Positions 1 to 8,228 are shown, numbered from the stretch's first letter. The stretch is DNA of 33,467 nucleotides from Gemmatimonadota bacterium (GCA_003171215.1 PMYN01000028.1:12450-45916); one strand, 5' to 3'. Numbers and translations are program-made. Notes: a model not told the origin generated them from the sequence alone.

Positions 1-1384
1 CCGCGGATGCGAACGCGCGCGGGTCGGGTGCTTCCTGGCGCATCCCGCGCTTCAGCTGCGCGAGTCCCAGATTGTAGAGCGCGCGCCCGCGCAGCGCGGC
101 GTCGGGAACGGTCGCGGCGCGTTCGAGCACCTCTGCCGCGGCATCGAGCGAGTCCGCCGCCAGCATGGCGGTGCCGAAGTTGTAGAGGGTGGTCGGATGC
201 TTGTCGCCGGTGGCGAGCTGCTCCTTCCAGCGCTGCGCGGCGCGGGCGAATTGTCCGGCCTTGAAGAGGTCGAGGGGATTCGGCACCGATTGCGCGCGTG
301 CGGCGCCGCCGGACACGGCGAGCAGCGCCAGCGCCACGAGCGGGGCGGCGAGGCGGAACCGGCGGCGCACGTGCTCCACGCTGCCGCCGTCGGCGAACCA
401 CGAGTCCAGGAGCAGCAGGAGCACCGCCGGGAGGAGGAACCACGTGGTGCGCAGCGGGCGCGACAATCCCTCGGCCACGTCCCGCTGTCTGGCGTCGAGA
501 CGCGCGAGCGCCTGGTGTATTCGCGCGCCCTTGTCCGTCTCCTTGGCCGCGATGAACTCGCCGCCCGCGGACGCCGCGACGTCGCGGAGCAGCGACGGAT
601 CGTACCGCGTGATCACGACCTCGTCCTGCGCGTCGCGCTTTTCCGTCACCGCCGTGCCGGATCGGACGGGAATCGTCGCGCCGCCCTCGGTGCCGAAGCC
701 GACCGTCACCACGTCGATCTGGGCATCGCGGGCGGAGCGTGCCGCCGCGAGCGTCGCCGCCCGGTCGTCGAACGCCTCGCCATCGCTGAGGATCACCAGC
801 GCGCGCCCCGCCCCGCCGCGCGCCGCACGCAGGAGATCGAGGCCCTGCACGATCGTCGGTGCCATTGCGGTCCCCGCCTGCCCGACGATCGACGGATCGA
901 GGTTGTCGAGGAACAGATCGATCGCACCGTCGTCGGTCGTCAGCGGCGACAGGATGTAACTCCGGCCCGCGAACGCGAGGAGCGCCACGCGATCGCCCGG
1001 CGACGACGCGCGGAAGCGGCGCACATCCTGCTTCATGCGCTCGAGACGGCTCGGGCGCTCGTCCTGCGCGAGCATCGACAGCGACGCGTCCATGGCGAGC
1101 ACCACGTCGATCCCCTCGGTGCGCACCACGTTCGTGCCCGATCCCCACCTCGGCCCGGCGTACGCGAGCGCCGCGAGCCCGATCGCGGACGAGACGCGAA
1201 CCGCGCGCGCCACGGGTGCGCGTCGCACACCGGCCGGCGCGAGCCGTTCGATCGCCGCCTCCACGCCGAGCTGCGACAGCCGCGCGACGCGACGGCGGTG
1301 CCAGAGCCGGAACGTGAGCGCCGACAGGAGCGAGAGCACCACCGCGGCGACCGCGGCCCACGGAAGGTCGAAGCGGAGATTCAT
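1..1384 (-). CDS. BatB-type von Willebrand factor A protein fused to TPR (BatC-like) region, 3' end outside window
   Basis: The frame opens with ATG at 1384 and stays open to the window edge, so at least 461 residues are present and the C-terminus is missing. An N-terminal membrane helix (about residues 9-25) precedes a VWA domain with the metal-site motif D99-x-S101-x-S103. A second hydrophobic stretch follows the VWA domain. Then comes a segment that looks like a signal peptide (hydrophobic run ending in Ala-Arg-Ala-Gln) and TPR-like helices (LYNFGTAMLAADS, LYNLGLAQLKRG). In Bat operons BatB (VWA) and BatC (TPR) are often separate; here they share one frame without a stop. It starts 7 nt after the batA stop, so it is the last visible gene of the moxR-DUF58-bat operon. 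The VWA faces the periplasm by analogy with the family. The exact role of Bat proteins (oxidative or envelope stress) is not settled. Confidence 0.85.
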   Translation of the reverse strand, partial: MNLRFDLPWAAVAAVVLSLLSALTFRLWHRRRVARLSQLGVEAAIERLAPAGVRRAPVARAVRVSSAIGLAALAYAGPRWGSGTNVVRTEGIDVVLAMDASLSMLAQDERPSRLERMKQDVRRFRASSPGDRVALLAFAGRSYILSPLTTDDGAIDLFLDNLDPSIVGQAGTAMAPTIVQGLDLLRAARGGAGRALVILSDGEAFDDRAATLAAARSARDAQIDVVTVGFGTEGGATIPVRSGTAVTEKRDAQDEVVITRYDPSLLRDVAASAGGEFIAAKETDKGARIHQALARLDARQRDVAEGLSRPLRTTWFLLPAVLLLLLDSWFADGGSVEHVRRRFRLAAPLVALALLAVSGGAARAQSVPNPLDLFKAGQFARAAQRWKEQLATGDKHPTTLYNFGTAMLAADSLDAAAEVLERAATVPDAALRGRALYNLGLAQLKRGMRQEAPDPRAFASA

Positions 1385-1391
1385 GGATTCT

Positions 1392-2384
1392 TCACGGCAG
1401 GGGCCCCCGCAGCGCCAGCAGCGCGAGCTCGAGCAGCAACGCGGCGAGTGCGACGCCGAGCGGCCACCGATAGAGCTCGCGGTACCGCACGTAGCGCTTC
1501 GCGTGAATCGGAGAACGCTCGAGCGCGTCGATCTGCGAGTAGATGCGCCCCATCGAGAGCCCGTCCTTCGCACGAAAATAACGGCCACCGGTGGACTGCG
1601 CGATGAACTCGAGCAGCGGCTCGTCGAGTTCCACCGCGCGCGTCTCGTACCGCAGGCCGAACACCCCGCGTCCCACGGGCACCGGCGCCATCCCCTCCGT
1701 GCCGATGCCGATCGTGTACACGCGCACGCCCAGCGCCGCGGCCGCTTTTGCCGCCGTGCGCGGATCGATCGTGCCGCGGTTGTTCACGCCGTCGGTCGCC
1801 AGGATGATCACCTTGGAACGTCCCGGCGCATCCTGAAGGCGGTTGACCGACGTCGCGATCGCGGTGCCGATCGCCGTGCCGTCCTCGAGCTGTCCCGGCT
1901 GGAGATTGTCGATGGCGGCCAGCAGCACCGGATAATCCATCGTCAGCGGAACCTGCGTGAGCGCCTCGCCGGAGAACGAGACGAGCCCGATCTGGTCCTG
2001 CGTCCGGCCCGACACGAACTGCTTCATCTTGTCCTTCGCGACCTCGACACGATTCTGCGGCTGGAAATCCTCCGCGAGCATCGAACTCGAAAGATCGATC
2101 GTCATGATGATGCTGATGCCGTCGCCGCTGACCTGCTCGACGCGCGCACCGGTGCGCGGCCGCGCGAGCGCGACGCACGCGAGCACCATCGCGGTGACGC
2201 GGGACGCCAGCAGGATGCGCGCCGTCCATCGTCCGAGCGACGGGCCGCGCTGCAGCACGTCGACGCGAGAAAAAACTATGGCCGCCGGATGCCTCCGGCG
2301 GCGCCACCAGAGCCAGAGCGCCGGCAGCACGAGGAGCGCGAGCCACCATGGCTCGCCGAAGCCGAGCGCGATGAGCCGGCTCAT
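1392..2384 (-). CDS. BatA-like VWA-domain membrane protein
   Basis: The 330-residue protein begins with a short BatA N-terminal motif (GEPWWLALL, then a membrane helix and an Arg-rich turn). A second membrane segment lies near residues 56-74. The VWA domain begins near residue 88 with a complete MIDAS signature D97-x-S99-x-S101, and ATDGVNNRG supplies the later metal-site Asp. A C-terminal hydrophobic helix ends the protein, which fits the family topology with the VWA domain outside the cytoplasm between helices. The ATG at 2384 overlaps the TGA of the upstream gene as ATGA, indicating translational coupling. The next gene, another VWA protein, starts 7 nt downstream. Paired VWA proteins after a MoxR ATPase and a DUF58 protein are the standard Bat arrangement. 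The biochemical function is unknown in the family; chaperone-like or metal-dependent complex assembly is the usual proposal. Confidence 0.85.
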   Translation of the reverse strand: MSRLIALGFGEPWWLALLVLPALWLWWRRRRHPAAIVFSRVDVLQRGPSLGRWTARILLASRVTAMVLACVALARPRTGARVEQVSGDGISIIMTIDLSSSMLAEDFQPQNRVEVAKDKMKQFVSGRTQDQIGLVSFSGEALTQVPLTMDYPVLLAAIDNLQPGQLEDGTAIGTAIATSVNRLQDAPGRSKVIILATDGVNNRGTIDPRTAAKAAAALGVRVYTIGIGTEGMAPVPVGRGVFGLRYETRAVELDEPLLEFIAQSTGGRYFRAKDGLSMGRIYSQIDALERSPIHAKRYVRYRELYRWPLGVALAALLLELALLALRGPLP

Positions 2385-3376
2385 CGCCTGCGACCCCGCT
2401 GCGGCCCGCGCTCCATCGCCCGAACGCGCGCTTCGTACGCCGTCTGGATGTCGCGCACGATCGCCCGCGATTCCTTCCCGAGCGCGAGGGCCTCGTCGGC
2501 CGTGACGCCCGCGCGCGCAAAACGGATGGACGACTCTCGTCCAAGCAGCGCCGCGAGCCGCTCCGGCAGCACGGGAAGGTCCGCGTCCCTCAGCGCGCGC
2601 TCGGTTTCCTGCGGCGTGAGCGATTCGCGCATGTCCGGAAAGCGCCGCGCCAGGTAGCCGCGCAGCACGTCCACGCTGGCGATGACGTGACGACCGGATT
2701 CGCCGGCGGCCGGGAGTCCGAGCGCGTCGAGCGCCTGGAACGACGCCGAGGCCGCGACGAACGGCTCCGCCTCGCGCGGCGGCACGGCCGCACGCTGCGC
2801 GCGCCGCCACCACCAGAACCACGCGAGTCCCGTCAGCAGCAGCGCGGCGAGCAGCAGAAATTTCCAGAGCGTGCCAGGCGGCGCGACGGGATCACGCGCG
2901 TCCTTCGGCACACGCTGGGCGCTGTCGGCCGGGAGGAGCGACAGCACGGTCACCGGCGACAGCGCCACGGGATACTGCTGGTCGGCGCCGCCCGTTCCCA
3001 CGATCACGTTCGCGAAATGCGGCGTGTGCCGGCCCACGTCCCACGCCACGAGACGGTACACCGCCGTTCGGTCGATGAACTCGGCATCGCCCGCGTCCTC
3101 CATCGCGCGAGGATCGACCGCCTCGATCGCGTCGGCGGTATCGGGGACGGCGGGAAAATGGATCGTCGCGAACTTCGGCGCGCGCACGCGAATGCGCACC
3201 GAGAACGGCTCCCCCACCGTGACAGTCTCGGGAGCGACGCTCACGCTCACGAGCGCCCTCCGTTGCACCGCGTCCTGCGGGTGCGCAACGCGCGCGCAGA
3301 GGCAAGAGGCGGCGGCCAGACCGAGCGCGGCCCACCATCTCCCCGCGGCCGCACCGCACGCGGCGTGCCGGGTCAC
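2381..3376 (-). CDS. BatD-like (Bat operon) membrane protein
   Basis: The 331-residue protein has a signal-peptide-like N-terminus (hydrophobic AALGLAAASCLCA). A beta-rich periplasmic domain follows (about 40-150, VSVAPETVTVGEPFSVRIRV is typical of BatD-like repeats), then a strong membrane helix near 171-190 rich in Trp, then a cytoplasmic helical tail (about 195-331). Sequence similarity to named families is weak by eye. The call rests on topology, the oxygen-tolerance-type N-terminal strands and its place between DUF58 and BatA genes. Both ends overlap neighbours by 4 nt (ATGA at 3373-3376 and 2381-2384), so it is coupled at both sides. It may be a DUF4381-like subunit rather than classical BatD. 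It is presumably a structural partner of the VWA proteins at the inner membrane. Confidence 0.65.
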   Translation of the reverse strand: MTRHAACGAAAGRWWAALGLAAASCLCARVAHPQDAVQRRALVSVSVAPETVTVGEPFSVRIRVRAPKFATIHFPAVPDTADAIEAVDPRAMEDAGDAEFIDRTAVYRLVAWDVGRHTPHFANVIVGTGGADQQYPVALSPVTVLSLLPADSAQRVPKDARDPVAPPGTLWKFLLLAALLLTGLAWFWWWRRAQRAAVPPREAEPFVAASASFQALDALGLPAAGESGRHVIASVDVLRGYLARRFPDMRESLTPQETERALRDADLPVLPERLAALLGRESSIRFARAGVTADEALALGKESRAIVRDIQTAYEARVRAMERGPQRGRRR

Positions 3377-4281
3377 CGGCGCCTCGTCTTCCGGCCGCGC
3401 GTCTCCCGGGTATTGAAGAACCGGAGCAGCGGCTCGGCGTATCCCTTCTCCGTCCGCACGAGCACTTCATCGACCCCGAGGCGGCGGAGCAGCTGCTGGC
3501 GCGCGGCGCGCTCCTCGCCGAGTTCGCGGTCGTACCGCGAGCGCACGGTCGACGCGCTCGTGTCGATCTCCACGAACCGGCCGGTCTCGGGGTCGACGAG
3601 ACGCGCGACGCCGAGGTCGGGCAGCGCGCGCTCCCCCGGATCGTCGAGCACGACGGCCACGAGATCGTGCCGCTGCGAGAGCATCCTGAGGGGCCGGTCT
3701 ATTGCCGCGGTGACCCAGTCCGAGATCACGAAGACCAGCGAGTGGTGCGTGAGCACCCGCGACGCGTAGTCGAGCGCGAGGGCGAGGTTCGTGCCGCGCG
3801 ACGTCGTCGGCCACGCGAGCACGTCGCGCACCAGCCGCAGGGCGTGGCGCCGGCCCTTCCGCGGCGGCACGACGTGCTCGATGCGATCGGAGCAGAGGAT
3901 GAGGCCGACGCGATCGTTGTTGCGGGTCGCCGTCAGCGCGAGCACGGCGGCGAGCTCGGCCGCCATCGACTGCTTGTCGCGCTCTCCGGTCCCGAAGCGG
4001 CTCGAGCCCGAGCAATCCACGATCAGCAGCACCGTCAGCTCGCGCTCCTCGACGTAGCGCTTCACGAAGAGGCGGCGCATGCGTGCGCTCACGTTCCAGT
4101 CGATGGTGCGCACCTCGTCGCCCGACTGGTATTCGCGCACTTCCGAGAACTCCATGCCCTGCCCCTTGAACACGGAATGGTACTCGCCGACGAAGCGCGA
4201 GTTGACGAGTCCGCGCGTGCGCAGTTCGATGCGCTTGACTTGCCGGAGAATCTCAGGTGAAATGGAGCTCGGTTCACTCAC
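3373..4281 (-). CDS. DUF58 domain protein (MoxR-associated)
   Basis: The 302-residue protein carries the DUF58 signature REYQSGDEVRTIDWNVSAR (about 49-67). A degenerate VWA-like fold follows, with D89-x-S91-x-S93 in the first strand. DUF58 proteins are nearly always encoded beside MoxR AAA+ ATPases and are thought to be their partners or substrates. I chose the GTG at 4281 because GGAGGAG lies 8 nt upstream and the family starts shortly before the helix ISPEILRQVKRIELRT. An ATG at 4326 would add 15 low-complexity residues that read through a tandem repeat. The stop overlaps the start of the BatD-like gene as ATGA. Its cytoplasmic location is inferred from the absence of signal or membrane helices. 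Confidence 0.88.
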   Translation of the reverse strand: MSEPSSISPEILRQVKRIELRTRGLVNSRFVGEYHSVFKGQGMEFSEVREYQSGDEVRTIDWNVSARMRRLFVKRYVEERELTVLLIVDCSGSSRFGTGERDKQSMAAELAAVLALTATRNNDRVGLILCSDRIEHVVPPRKGRRHALRLVRDVLAWPTTSRGTNLALALDYASRVLTHHSLVFVISDWVTAAIDRPLRMLSQRHDLVAVVLDDPGERALPDLGVARLVDPETGRFVEIDTSASTVRSRYDRELGEERAARQQLLRRLGVDEVLVRTEKGYAEPLLRFFNTRETRGRKTRRR

Positions 4282-4297
4282 CTGGCGCACTCCTCCG

Positions 4298-4333
4298 CCA
4301 TCGAGCACTCCGCACCCATCGAGCACTCCTCAC
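4298..4333. repeat. 18-bp tandem repeat, two copies, moxR-DUF58 gap
   Basis: Two adjacent copies (4298-4315 and 4316-4333) of CCATCGAGCACTCCKCAC differ at one base. On the minus (coding) strand they read GTGNGGAGTGCTCGATGG, so each copy carries a purine-rich GGAG next to a start-like GTG. A partial third copy (GGAGTGCG) forms the ribosome-binding region of the DUF58 gene. Slippage here could change the spacing or number of possible translation starts for the downstream gene; that is inference. Confidence 0.8.
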
Positions 4334-4340
4334 CCCTCAC

Positions 4341-5315
4341 CTACGGAGACGGGACGGCGTCCAGGACCCTCTGGACCACCTGGTCGCTCGTCACGCTCTC
4401 GGCCTCGGCCTCGTACGTCAGCAGGACCCGGTGGCGGAGGACGTCCGGCGCCATCGCCTTCACGTCGTCGGGCGAGACGAACTCGCGTCCCCGCAGGAAG
4501 GCGTGCGCGCGCGACGACTGCGCGAGCGCGATGGTCGCACGCGGGCTCGCGCCGAACTCGATCAGCGGCACGAGGTCGGGGAGCTTGAAGTCGGCCGGTG
4601 CTCTTGTCGCACCCACGAGATCGACGATGTAGTCCACGATGCGCGCGTCGAGGAACAGCTCGGAGATGCGTTTCCGCGCGGCCATGATCGCTTGCGGCGT
4701 CGCGACCGCATCGACGGCGATCGCGAGCCCGCCCGCCATGCGGCGCATGATCTCCTTTTCCTCGTCGCGGGTCGGATAGCCGACGTGAAGTTTGAGCATG
4801 AAGCGGTCGACTTGGGCTTCGGGCAGGGGATACGTGCCCTCCTGCTCGATCGGATTCTGCGTGGCGAGCACGAGGAACGGCTCGTCGAGCTTGAACGTCG
4901 TGCCGCCGATCGTGACCTGCTTCTCCTGCATTGCCTCGAGCAGCGCGGCCTGCACCTTCGCGGGCGCGCGGTTGATTTCGTCGGCGAGAACGATGTTCGC
5001 GAAGATGGGGCCCTTCTTCACGGAAAACTTGCCGGTCGATTGATCGTAGATCTGCGTGCCCACGACGTCGGCGGGGAGCAGGTCGGGCGTGAACTGGATC
5101 CGGCTGAACGTCGTGTGCACCGTCTCGGCGAGCGTGCGCACCGTGAGCGTCTTGGCGAGTCCCGGCACGCCCTCGAGCAGGACGTGGCCGCCCGTGAGGA
5201 GCGAGATGATCAGGCGTTCGACCATGGCGTCCTGGCCGACGACGCGCTTGGCGACTTGATCGAGTACGCCCTGGATCAGCGTATGGTCGAGCTCGGATTG
5301 CGTCTCGGATTGCAT
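4341..5315 (-). CDS. MoxR-family AAA+ ATPase
   Basis: The 324-residue protein is a complete MoxR ATPase. It has the N-terminal helix with RVVGQD, Walker A GVPGLAKT (49-56), a strand with the ADVVGTQIYD motif, Walker B (VLADEINRAP), sensor-1 region LVLATQNPIEQEGTYPLPEAQ, DRFMLKL, and a C-terminal lid with GASPRATIALAQ. Such ATPases remodel or assemble partner proteins together with VWA/DUF58 proteins, which are encoded directly downstream. I chose the ATG at 5315, 8 nt after the rluB stop. An in-frame ATG at 5342 would overlap rluB by 20 nt and adds nine non-conserved residues. No strong ribosome-binding site is visible before either start. It is most likely co-transcribed with rluB and the downstream bat genes. 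Confidence 0.93.
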   Translation of the reverse strand: MQSETQSELDHTLIQGVLDQVAKRVVGQDAMVERLIISLLTGGHVLLEGVPGLAKTLTVRTLAETVHTTFSRIQFTPDLLPADVVGTQIYDQSTGKFSVKKGPIFANIVLADEINRAPAKVQAALLEAMQEKQVTIGGTTFKLDEPFLVLATQNPIEQEGTYPLPEAQVDRFMLKLHVGYPTRDEEKEIMRRMAGGLAIAVDAVATPQAIMAARKRISELFLDARIVDYIVDLVGATRAPADFKLPDLVPLIEFGASPRATIALAQSSRAHAFLRGREFVSPDDVKAMAPDVLRHRVLLTYEAEAESVTSDQVVQRVLDAVPSP

Positions 5316-5322
5316 GCGTGTG

Positions 5323-6066
5323 TTACCCCGCTCCCTTGGCAACGGCTTCGAGCAGTTTTCGCTCGCGGCTGGTGAGTGGCCGGGCCGAACCGGTTGGCAG
5401 CGACCCGAGTTCGAGCGGGCCGAACCGGGTGCGCACGAGCCCGAGCACTTCGAGTCCCAGTGCTTCGCACAACCGGCGCACCTCGCGATTCTTTCCCTCG
5501 CTGATCGAGATCGAGAGCTCCCAGAGGCGATCGCCCACGGGGTGCGCCTCGACGTGGTCCGGCTTCACGAAGCCATCTTCGAGCTCGACGCCCTTCTTCG
5601 CCGAGACGACGGCGTTGGGCGCGTTGCCCCTCACCGTCGCGACGTACGTGCGCTCGACGCCCGTCTTCGGATGCGTGAGCGCGTGGGCCGCGTCGCCGTC
5701 CGTGGTGAGCAGCAGGAGCCCCTCGGTCATGTAGTCGAGACGCCCGACGTACGTGAGGCCCGGCGCCGGAGGAACGAGTTCGAACACCGTGCGGCGGCCG
5801 CCGGGATCGCTCTTCGTGGTGAGGACGCCGGCCGGCTTGTTGAGCATGACCCACACCGGTGAAACCGGAGCGGAGATTTTCGTGCCGTCCACCGTGATGG
5901 TGTCCGACGACGGATTGACCGTCTGACCCGTGCGCGCGACGACGCCGTTCACCTTCACGCGGCCCGCCGCGACGAGTTCCTCCGCCTTTCGGCGCGACGC
6001 GATCCCCGCGCGAGCGAGCGCGCGGTGAATGCGCATTGCCGGCACCGCGGCCTTCACGCTCTTCAC
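5323..6066 (-). CDS. rluB: Ribosomal large-subunit pseudouridine synthase B (RsuA/RluB family)
   Basis: This enzyme isomerises a uridine of 23S rRNA (position 2605 in E. coli numbering for RluB) to pseudouridine. An N-terminal S4 RNA-binding domain (RIHRALARAGIASRRKAEEL) is followed by the catalytic domain with the family motif GRLDYMTEGLLLLT, whose Asp is the nucleophile, and by the C-terminal GKNREVRRLCEALG motif. The GTG at 6066 overlaps the scpB stop as GTGA, the arrangement repeated throughout this operon. An ATG at 6036 (237 aa product) would start at the usual family position and is equally possible. Neither has a clear ribosome-binding site. The scpA-scpB-rluB order is a widely conserved cluster. 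The protein ends 7 nt before moxR. Confidence 0.9.
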   Translation of the reverse strand: MKSVKAAVPAMRIHRALARAGIASRRKAEELVAAGRVKVNGVVARTGQTVNPSSDTITVDGTKISAPVSPVWVMLNKPAGVLTTKSDPGGRRTVFELVPPAPGLTYVGRLDYMTEGLLLLTTDGDAAHALTHPKTGVERTYVATVRGNAPNAVVSAKKGVELEDGFVKPDHVEAHPVGDRLWELSISISEGKNREVRRLCEALGLEVLGLVRTRFGPLELGSLPTGSARPLTSRERKLLEAVAKGAG

Positions 6067-6605
6067 AGCGGCTGCGGCTCGCGGCGCAGCGCGATCGCGA
6101 GCTCGTCGACGCGCGGCAACTCCTCGAGATGCCGCAGCGCGAACTGCTCGAGGAAGAGCGGCGTCGTGCCATACAGCAGCGGGCGGCCGAGACCCTCGCC
6201 GCGCGCCACGACCTCGACGAGGCCGCGCTCCAGCAGCGACTTGAGGATCGCGCCGGCGTCGACGCCCCGGATGTCCGCGACCTCCGCGCGCCCGATCGGC
6301 TGGCGATACGCGATGATCGCCAGCGTCTCGAGCGCCGCGCCGGACAGGCGCTGCGGACGCGAAGCGAAACGGGCACGCTCGATCGCCTCCGTGTACTCGG
6401 GGCGCGTGAGGATCTGCCACCCCCCGCCCTGCTCGACGAGCTCGACACCGTGCCCACCGTCGTCGAACATCAGCCGCAGTTCTTCGAGCGCGGCGCGCAC
6501 GTCCTTGACCGACACATCGGGATCGAGCCCCGCGAGTTCCTCGGCCGGAATGGGCCGGGGACTCGCGAAGAGCGCGGCCTCAAGCAGCTTCGCCAGCGAG
6601 TTCAC
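6063..6605 (-). CDS. scpB: Segregation and condensation protein B
   Basis: ScpB is the winged-helix dimer that binds the ScpA kleisin in the SMC-ScpAB condensin. The 180-residue product shows the two winged-helix halves: LAKLLEAALFASPRPIPAEEL at the N-terminus, and GAALETLAIIAYRQPIGRAEV with RGVDAGAILKSLLERGLVEV in the second half, ending with LPRVDEL. I chose the GTG at 6605 because GGAGA lies 6 nt upstream and the family begins just before LAKLLEA. An ATG at 6626 adds seven residues. The start lies inside the 3' end of scpA (overlap 26 nt), so translation is probably coupled. The stop overlaps rluB as GTGA. No smc gene is in the window. Confidence 0.92.
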   Translation of the reverse strand: MNSLAKLLEAALFASPRPIPAEELAGLDPDVSVKDVRAALEELRLMFDDGGHGVELVEQGGGWQILTRPEYTEAIERARFASRPQRLSGAALETLAIIAYRQPIGRAEVADIRGVDAGAILKSLLERGLVEVVARGEGLGRPLLYGTTPLFLEQFALRHLEELPRVDELAIALRREPQPL

Positions 6606-7317
6606 GCGAGATCTCCACATCGGCAAAAGGTTTTGGCTGCGCGAGCGACAGTTCGTTGCGGCGTGCCAGTTCGAGCAATGCGAGCAGGGCCGACAGCACT
6701 TCCCACGGCTCGGCGTTCACGCGCACGACGTCGCGCCAGCGCGCGCGCTGGCGCAGCGCGAGCACGGCACGGATCGTGGTGATCGCGCCGTCGACGTCGA
6801 GGGCGCGCCGGACGACTTCGTGCAGCGCCGGCTTCTTCGCGGCGCGCAGGACGCGGTCCACGGCCACGAGCAGTTCCGCCAGCGAGAGCGCGAGCGGTGC
6901 CTGCGGCGGCGCGGTGAGTTCGGGTGAATAGGTGCGCGCGAACCGGTTGCGGCGATCCTCGCCGAGCCGTTCGAGCACGTACACCACTTCGCGCATCTGC
7001 TGGTACTCGAGCAGCCGGCGCACGAGCTCGGCGCGCGGATCCTCCCACGCGTCGTCGCTCTCGCGTCGCGGCAGCAGCAGGTGCGCCTTGATGCGCAGCA
7101 GCCGCGCGGCCATCTCGAGGTACTCGGCGGCGTCGTTCAGCTCGAGGTCGCGCATGCGGACGAGGAACTGTTCGCACACACGCGCGATCGGGATGTCGTA
7201 GATGTCGATCTTCTCGTCGCGAATGAGCGAGAGCAGCAGGTCGAGCGGCCCGTTGAAGTGGGCGAGCTCGACGACGAAGCTTCCCTCGTAGGCGCCGGCG
7301 ACCGGCGCGTCGCTCAC
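6580..7317 (-). CDS. scpA: Segregation and condensation protein A (kleisin)
   Basis: ScpA bridges the SMC head domains and binds ScpB in the condensin that organises replicated chromosomes. The 245-residue protein begins with the kleisin N-terminal motif FNGPLDLLLSLIRDEKIDIYDIPI. It continues with the helical pair EYLEMAARLLRIKAHLLLP and ends with a winged helix containing VLSALLALLELARRNELSL. The GTG at 7317 overlaps the upstream protease stop as GTGA and places the first motif near residue 20, as usual. The longer open frame upstream, starting at 7485, is only the antisense-phase extension over the protease gene. ScpA, ScpB and RluB follow in the classical order. Confidence 0.93.
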   Translation of the reverse strand: MSDAPVAGAYEGSFVVELAHFNGPLDLLLSLIRDEKIDIYDIPIARVCEQFLVRMRDLELNDAAEYLEMAARLLRIKAHLLLPRRESDDAWEDPRAELVRRLLEYQQMREVVYVLERLGEDRRNRFARTYSPELTAPPQAPLALSLAELLVAVDRVLRAAKKPALHEVVRRALDVDGAITTIRAVLALRQRARWRDVVRVNAEPWEVLSALLALLELARRNELSLAQPKPFADVEISRELAGEAA

Positions 7318-7997
7318 GTCGTCCACGGGCTCGGCAGCACGAACGGGCCCACGAGACGCATCGCCACGTCGGCCAGGATGAACACGGGCTTGATCCACAG
7401 GCTGATGGGCGAATTCGGAATCCAGAGCAGCACGATCAGGACGAGGATGCCGTATCGCCCGAAGCGCTGGTAGTTCCACGCCCACGACGCCGGGAGGAGA
7501 TGCTTCATCACGTGCGAACCGTCGAGCGGCGGGATCGGAATCAGGTTGAACGCGGCCAGCACGAGGTTGATCGTGACGCCGTAGAGGAACATGAGCTGGA
7601 TGATCGCGAGCGAACTCCCGAGCACGGGCATCGCGCGGCCGGCGAGGCCGAGCGGCACGATCAGGACCGCGAGGACGACGGCCAGCACGAGATTCGTCGC
7701 GATGCCGGCGAGCGACACGATGATGTCGCCGCGCCGGTAGTTGCGGTAGAGGCGCGGGTTCACCGGCACGGGCTTCGCGCCGCCGAACGCAACGCCGAAA
7801 CTCAGGAACGTCACGAGCGGCATGATGAGCGTCATGACGGGGTCGATGTGCTTGAGCGGATTCCAGGAGAGGCGGCCGAGCATCAGCGCCGTGTTGTCAC
7901 CCTGGCGCAGTGCCGCGTACCCGTGCGCATACTCGTGCGCCACCATGGAAAAGAGCAGAATGGGGACGACGAGAGTAAACAGCTCGAACTTGTTCAA
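7314..7997 (-). CDS. Site-2 protease family zinc metallopeptidase (M50, YwhC-type)
   Basis: This is an intramembrane metalloprotease of 227 residues with about five hydrophobic segments. The zinc site HExxH is H21-E22-x-x-H25 in the first helix, and the third ligand lies in the N151-LIPIPPLDG motif. There is no PDZ domain, so it belongs to the short group without PDZ rather than RseP. The start is inferred: a TTG at 7997 puts the first helix at the N-terminus. All earlier in-frame ATG/GTG codons (for example near 8090 and 8126) lie at or upstream of a good sigma70-type promoter (8050-8078). The gene heads the scpA-scpB-rluB cluster, a neighbourhood seen in many phyla. The substrate is unknown. 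Confidence 0.88.
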   Translation of the reverse strand: MNKFELFTLVVPILLFSMVAHEYAHGYAALRQGDNTALMLGRLSWNPLKHIDPVMTLIMPLVTFLSFGVAFGGAKPVPVNPRLYRNYRRGDIIVSLAGIATNLVLAVVLAVLIVPLGLAGRAMPVLGSSLAIIQLMFLYGVTINLVLAAFNLIPIPPLDGSHVMKHLLPASWAWNYQRFGRYGILVLIVLLWIPNSPISLWIKPVFILADVAMRLVGPFVLPSPWTT

Positions 7998-8049
7998 TGA
8001 CGGTCGGGTTCGGCGTCTGGAGCGAGGCCCTCTCGGGCAGTCGAGGCGA

Positions 8050-8078
8050 AAGGTAGACGCGGTCGACGTGAGAGTCAA
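8050..8078 (-). promoter_or_regulatory. Sigma70-type promoter for the site-2 protease/scpAB operon
   Basis: On the minus strand TTGACT (8078-8073) and TACCTT (8055-8050) are separated by 17 nt. Predicted initiation near 8043 would leave a leader of about 45 nt before the TTG start at 7997. It is arranged back to back with the rpsT promoter, the two -35 boxes being only 15 nt apart. Confidence 0.6.
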
Positions 8079-8093
8079 AAGCGTTGTCACGCC

Positions 8094-8122
8094 TTGACTT
8101 TCGCCTCTCGGACGCCTACTCT
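8094..8122 (+). promoter_or_regulatory. Sigma70-type promoter for rpsT
   Basis: TTGACT (8094-8099) and TACTCT (8117-8122) are separated by exactly 17 nt. Initiation near 8129 would give a GC-rich leader of about 100 nt before the rpsT GTG, long enough for feedback structure, though I recognise no specific regulator. Confidence 0.6.
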
Positions 8123-8228
8123 CCACGCTCTCGCCCGAGCGTTGCGCGGGCGCGTTTGCGTAGTGGCCGCGGGGTGCTCGCTCGCACTCCGCCGGTCGCC
8201 AAATAACCCCAAGTCAAGAGATCGATTC

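Noticed and set aside
1035-2657. Plus-strand open frame opposite batA/batB
   Set aside because: No domain or ribosome-binding site; the minus-strand frames have complete VWA motifs.
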